From positions 1-23,533 of the forward strand of contig JBNGDJ010000029.1 in assembly GCA_049974825.1 (NCBI GenBank): 23,533 bases of DNA. Direction: 5' to 3'. Below the pieces are notes generated by a model that had not been told where the DNA came from, did not search any database, and saw nothing but the letters and a program-made list of their open reading frames with translations. Each line of letters starts with the position of its first letter. Positions within the stretch are counted from its first letter, which is position 1. Below, in pieces: positions 21,275 through 23,533 of the stretch. The DNA is from JBKHDT01 sp049974825. Lineage in GTDB: Bacteria; Pseudomonadota; Gammaproteobacteria; Halothiobacillales; Halothiobacillaceae. A program made the translations under genes and the position numbers.

Positions 21275-22699
21275 ATGATCAATGCCAAGCGCAGCCGTCG
21301 CTGCCTGTTCGTTCTCGATACCAATGTCCTGATGCATGATCCCACGGCGCTGTTCCGGTTCATGGAGCACGACATCTACCTGCCGATGGTCGTGCTCGAA
21401 GAGCTGGACGCCGGCAAGAAGGGCGCTTCGGAAACGGCGCGCAACGTGCGGCAGGTCAGCCGCTTTCTTGACGAAATGCTCGTCGAAGTCGACCTGGCGG
21501 ATATCGCGTCGGGGCTGCCCCTGCAAAGTCCCTTCACCACGGACGACAAGCTGCGCGCCTGCAGCGGAAGACTGTTTTTCCAGACCGAGGCGGAAACCGC
21601 GCGACTGCCGGACGGCATTGCGGGCAACCGGGCGGACAACCAGATTCTCGGGGTCACGCTTTCGCTGCGGGAGCAGGTTGCCGACCGGGATGTGATCCTC
21701 GTTTCCAAGGACATCAACCTGCGCATCAAGGCCACGGCGCTCGGGATGCCGGCCGAGGACTACCACAGCGACCAGGTGCTTGATGATGTCAATCTGCTGT
21801 ACACGGGGGTCGAATCCCTGCCCTCAGATTTCTGGGAGGTGCATGGCCGGGCGCTGGAATCCTGGCAGGAAGAGGGGCGTTCGTTCTATCGGCTGACGGG
21901 TCCGATGACCGAGCAGTGGATCGTCAATCAGTGCCTGTGGCTGGCCGGCGAGCCACCCTTCGAGGCGCTGGTGCGTTCGCTGGACCCGGGCAGCCGGTCG
22001 GCCGTGGTCGAGACCGTCCACAATTTTCGGCACCCCCGTCACACCGTTTGGGGGATCAACGCCCGAAACCCGGAGCAGAACTTCGCGCTGAACCTGCTGA
22101 TGGACCCGGATATCGACTTTGTGAGCTTGCTGGGACAGGCCGGCACGGGCAAGACACTGCTGGCGCTTGCTGCCGGCCTGGCGCAGACCCTGGACAACAA
22201 TCTGTATAGTGAAATCATCATGACGCGCGTGACCGTGCCGGTCGCCGAGGACATTGGCTTTCTGCCCGGAACGGAAGAGGAAAAGATGACGCCCTGGATG
22301 GGGGCGCTCATGGACAACCTCGAAGTGCTTTCCAAGGTCGATCAGGGCGGTGGCAGCTGGGAGCGCCAGGCGACCAACGACCTGCTCAGTTCGCGCATCA
22401 AGATCCGCTCGCTCAACTTTATGCGCGGACGGACCTTCCAGAACAAGTACGTGATCATCGACGAGGCCCAGAATCTCACCGCCAAGCAGATGAAGACCCT
22501 GCTGACCCGCGCAGGTCCCGGAACCAAGATGATCTGTCTGGGCAATGTAGCCCAGATCGACACCCCGTATCTCTCCGAGACCACCTCTGGTCTGACCTAT
22601 GTGGTCGATCGCTTCAAGGGCTGGCCGCATGGCGCCCACATCACGCTGCGGCGGGGTGAGCGGTCCCGGTTGGCCGAGTTCGCCGAGGAAAATCTCTGA
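21275..22699 (+). CDS. PIN-domain PhoH-family ATPase (PhoH2 type)
   Basis: A 474-residue fusion of an N-terminal PIN ribonuclease domain (about residues 8-150) and a C-terminal PhoH ATPase domain (about 260-470). The PIN acidic residues are visible as Asp15 (FVLDTNVLM), Glu43, Asp121 (RADNQIL) and Asp140/Asp146. The ATPase has Walker A GQAGTGKT (287-294) and Walker B VIIDEAQN (393-400), then LGNVAQIDTPYL. PhoH2 proteins studied in mycobacteria couple ATP-driven RNA unwinding to cleavage. There is no separate antitoxin-like gene in front, so this looks like the solitary chromosomal form. The ATG at 21275 follows a weak ribosome site; no terminator is obvious after it beyond a 6-bp repeat (AAGCCT 22705-22710, AGGCTT 22724-22729). 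Confidence 0.92.
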   Translation: MINAKRSRRCLFVLDTNVLMHDPTALFRFMEHDIYLPMVVLEELDAGKKGASETARNVRQVSRFLDEMLVEVDLADIASGLPLQSPFTTDDKLRACSGRLFFQTEAETARLPDGIAGNRADNQILGVTLSLREQVADRDVILVSKDINLRIKATALGMPAEDYHSDQVLDDVNLLYTGVESLPSDFWEVHGRALESWQEEGRSFYRLTGPMTEQWIVNQCLWLAGEPPFEALVRSLDPGSRSAVVETVHNFRHPRHTVWGINARNPEQNFALNLLMDPDIDFVSLLGQAGTGKTLLALAAGLAQTLDNNLYSEIIMTRVTVPVAEDIGFLPGTEEEKMTPWMGALMDNLEVLSKVDQGGGSWERQATNDLLSSRIKIRSLNFMRGRTFQNKYVIIDEAQNLTAKQMKTLLTRAGPGTKMICLGNVAQIDTPYLSETTSGLTYVVDRFKGWPHGAHITLRRGERSRLAEFAEENL

Positions 22700-22751
22700 G
22701 GCTCAAGCCTTTGTACATTAGTCAGGCTTATTCTGCGTAAGACGAATCAGT

Positions 22752-22780
22752 TTGTAAGCATGTTCTAATGGATTAATAAT
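22752..22780 (+). promoter_or_regulatory. Possible promoter of the DUF302 lipoprotein gene
   Basis: TTGTAA (22752-22757) and AATAAT (22775-22780) are 17 bases apart, four and five matches to consensus. They lie in an AT-rich island (about 22705-22785) that stands out against the GC-rich surroundings. The leader would be about 35 bases, with CGGAG eight bases before the ATG. Confidence 0.45.
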
Positions 22781-22823
22781 CGATCCTGCCATCCGACAAC
22801 AGCAAGCAAACGGAGTGAGTCAC

Positions 22824-23393
22824 ATGCGCAATCTATTCAAGTGGGCCGTGCTCGGCACGGTACTCGTCGGCCTTTCCGGCTGCGGCTTCCTGTCCGTGAA
22901 GGACAATCTCGACCCCAAGGCGATGGAGGTCTATGGTGATCTCTACGACAAGTTTGTCGAAAGCGGCGGTGACCTGGGTGCCGCGACCGTCTGGCGCGTA
23001 CGCGTGGAGGACGGCCTGACCCCGCTGGATGTCGAGGACAGTCTCGCTTCCGCCGCCATGGGCACGGGGCTGATGAACGTCGGCAACATGCCGCTTTCCG
23101 ACGAAATTGCCGCCCGAACCGGCGAGGAAACCCGTTTCCTCAAGATCTACCAGTACTGCAACCCGATGACGGCGCGCAAGGCGGTTGATTTCAGCCCTTA
23201 CTTTTCGGCCTACCTGCCCTGCCGAATTGCCATGGTCGAGGACGAAGAGGGTGTTTACTGGCTGTACAGCCTGAACATGGACATGTTCGTCCATGGCGGA
23301 CGCAACATGCCGCCCGAATTCAAGGAAGAGGCCCTGCACGTGCGCAACACCATCTGGGACATGATGCAGAAGGCCGCCCGCGGCGAGTTCTGA
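22824..23393 (+). CDS. DUF302-domain lipoprotein
   Basis: A 189-residue predicted lipoprotein: the signal peptide ends in lipobox LSGC (Cys20), and Gly at +2 suggests outer-membrane sorting. The C-terminal two thirds resemble the DUF302 domain: TRFLKIYQYCNPMTARKAV, then YLPCRIAMVEDEEGVYWLY, with two cysteines about 26 residues apart. DUF302 proteins are common in sulfur-metabolising and other bacteria, but their biochemical role is not established. ATG 22824 is chosen over a GTG nine bases earlier because GGAG is correctly spaced for it. The gene has its own putative promoter and a strong terminator, so it is probably monocistronic. Confidence 0.8.
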   Translation: MRNLFKWAVLGTVLVGLSGCGFLSVKDNLDPKAMEVYGDLYDKFVESGGDLGAATVWRVRVEDGLTPLDVEDSLASAAMGTGLMNVGNMPLSDEIAARTGEETRFLKIYQYCNPMTARKAVDFSPYFSAYLPCRIAMVEDEEGVYWLYSLNMDMFVHGGRNMPPEFKEEALHVRNTIWDMMQKAARGEF

Positions 23394-23409
23394 GCACGAT
23401 TCAGGCCAA

Positions 23410-23423
23410 GGAATCTCTGCGCA
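23410..23423 (+). repeat. Possible solo end of the multi-hairpin repeat
   Basis: GGAATCTCTGCGCA matches the left end of copy B (GGAATCTCTGCACG) at the first 11 and 13th positions. It overlaps the palindrome CTCTGCGCAGAG (23415-23426). No other part of the repeat follows; the lipoprotein terminator comes next. It may be a relict end or chance. Confidence 0.35.
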
Positions 23424-23444
23424 GAGTGGTGCAGGGGTTTTTGG

Positions 23445-23477
23445 AAGTCCGCATCCCGAGGGGTGCGGACTTTTTTT
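23445..23477 (+). terminator. Intrinsic terminator of the DUF302 lipoprotein gene
   Basis: A 12-bp stem (arm AAGTCCGCATCC with one T-G pair, loop CGAG) is followed by seven Ts (23471-23477). It lies about 50 bases after the stop codon. Confidence 0.88.
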
Positions 23478-23533
23478 GGGTTCATCGCACTTTGCCGTGA
23501 AAAGCATCTCGAATCTTCAGGAAGAAGTACTCG

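Noticed and set aside
20063..21766. 567-codon open frame antisense to gcvR, bcp and the PhoH gene
   Set aside because: It crosses three recognisable genes and two gaps; it is a coding-strand shadow.

Overview
The window is a GC-rich stretch of a gammaproteobacterial chromosome. The evidence is gene content and order: dapA-bamC divergent from gcvR-bcp, nudJ-mnmA-hflD next to icd, and mrdA-rodA-(mltB)-rlpA-dacA-ybeD-lipB-lipA are all arranged essentially as in Escherichia coli, and lptD plus bamC imply an LPS-bearing outer membrane. The DUF302 lipoprotein, the zinc-type adenylate kinase LID and the PIN-PhoH protein do not fit an enteric. A free-living, perhaps sulfur-oxidising or halophilic, gammaproteobacterium is plausible, but I cannot name a genus. 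I see no tRNA, rRNA, CRISPR array, prophage or transposase gene.

Layout. 1-97: partial repeat copy A. 114-3112 (minus): adk then lptD. 3113-3771: a 659-base hairpin-rich gap holding repeat copy B. 3772-13673 (plus): ppa, mrdA, rodA, [copy C], mltB, rlpA, [copy D], dacA, a D-amino-acid transaminase-like gene, ybeD, lipB, lipA. These genes build the side wall (PBP2/RodA), trim it (MltB, RlpA, PBP5 type) and make lipoate (LipB, LipA). Copy E (13674-13825) begins directly after the lipA stop. 13919-16086 (minus): nudJ, mnmA, hflD, tightly packed. 16275-17534: icd with an extended -10 promoter and a bidirectional terminator. 17695-19717 (minus): dapA-bamC. 20081-21166 (plus): gcvR and bcp. 21275-22699: PIN-PhoH ATPase. 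22824-23393: DUF302 lipoprotein with its own AT-rich promoter region and terminator.

The part that ordinary annotation does not explain is a family of intergenic multi-hairpin repeats. Five copies (A 1-97, B 3573-3724, C 7360-7532, D 9477-9670, E 13674-13825) share a 152-base ground plan: imperfect terminal inverted repeats starting GGAA, and five stem-loops in fixed order. Copies C and D carry 21- and 42-base insertions at the same point. Copies E and D are flanked by perfect 4-base direct repeats (CTAA and CTTT), and C by a 3-of-4 match. The ends recall IS5-family ends, so the best reading is a MITE-like non-autonomous element. The stems also show compensatory base changes, the H1 loop is always GYAA (GNRA type) on one strand, and B, C and D lie in one orientation 32-47 bases before a start codon. 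That pattern suggests the repeats may also work as RNA structures in the leaders or spacers of ppa, mltB and dacA. Degenerate partial copies precede B and D, so the family has been active more than once at the same spots.
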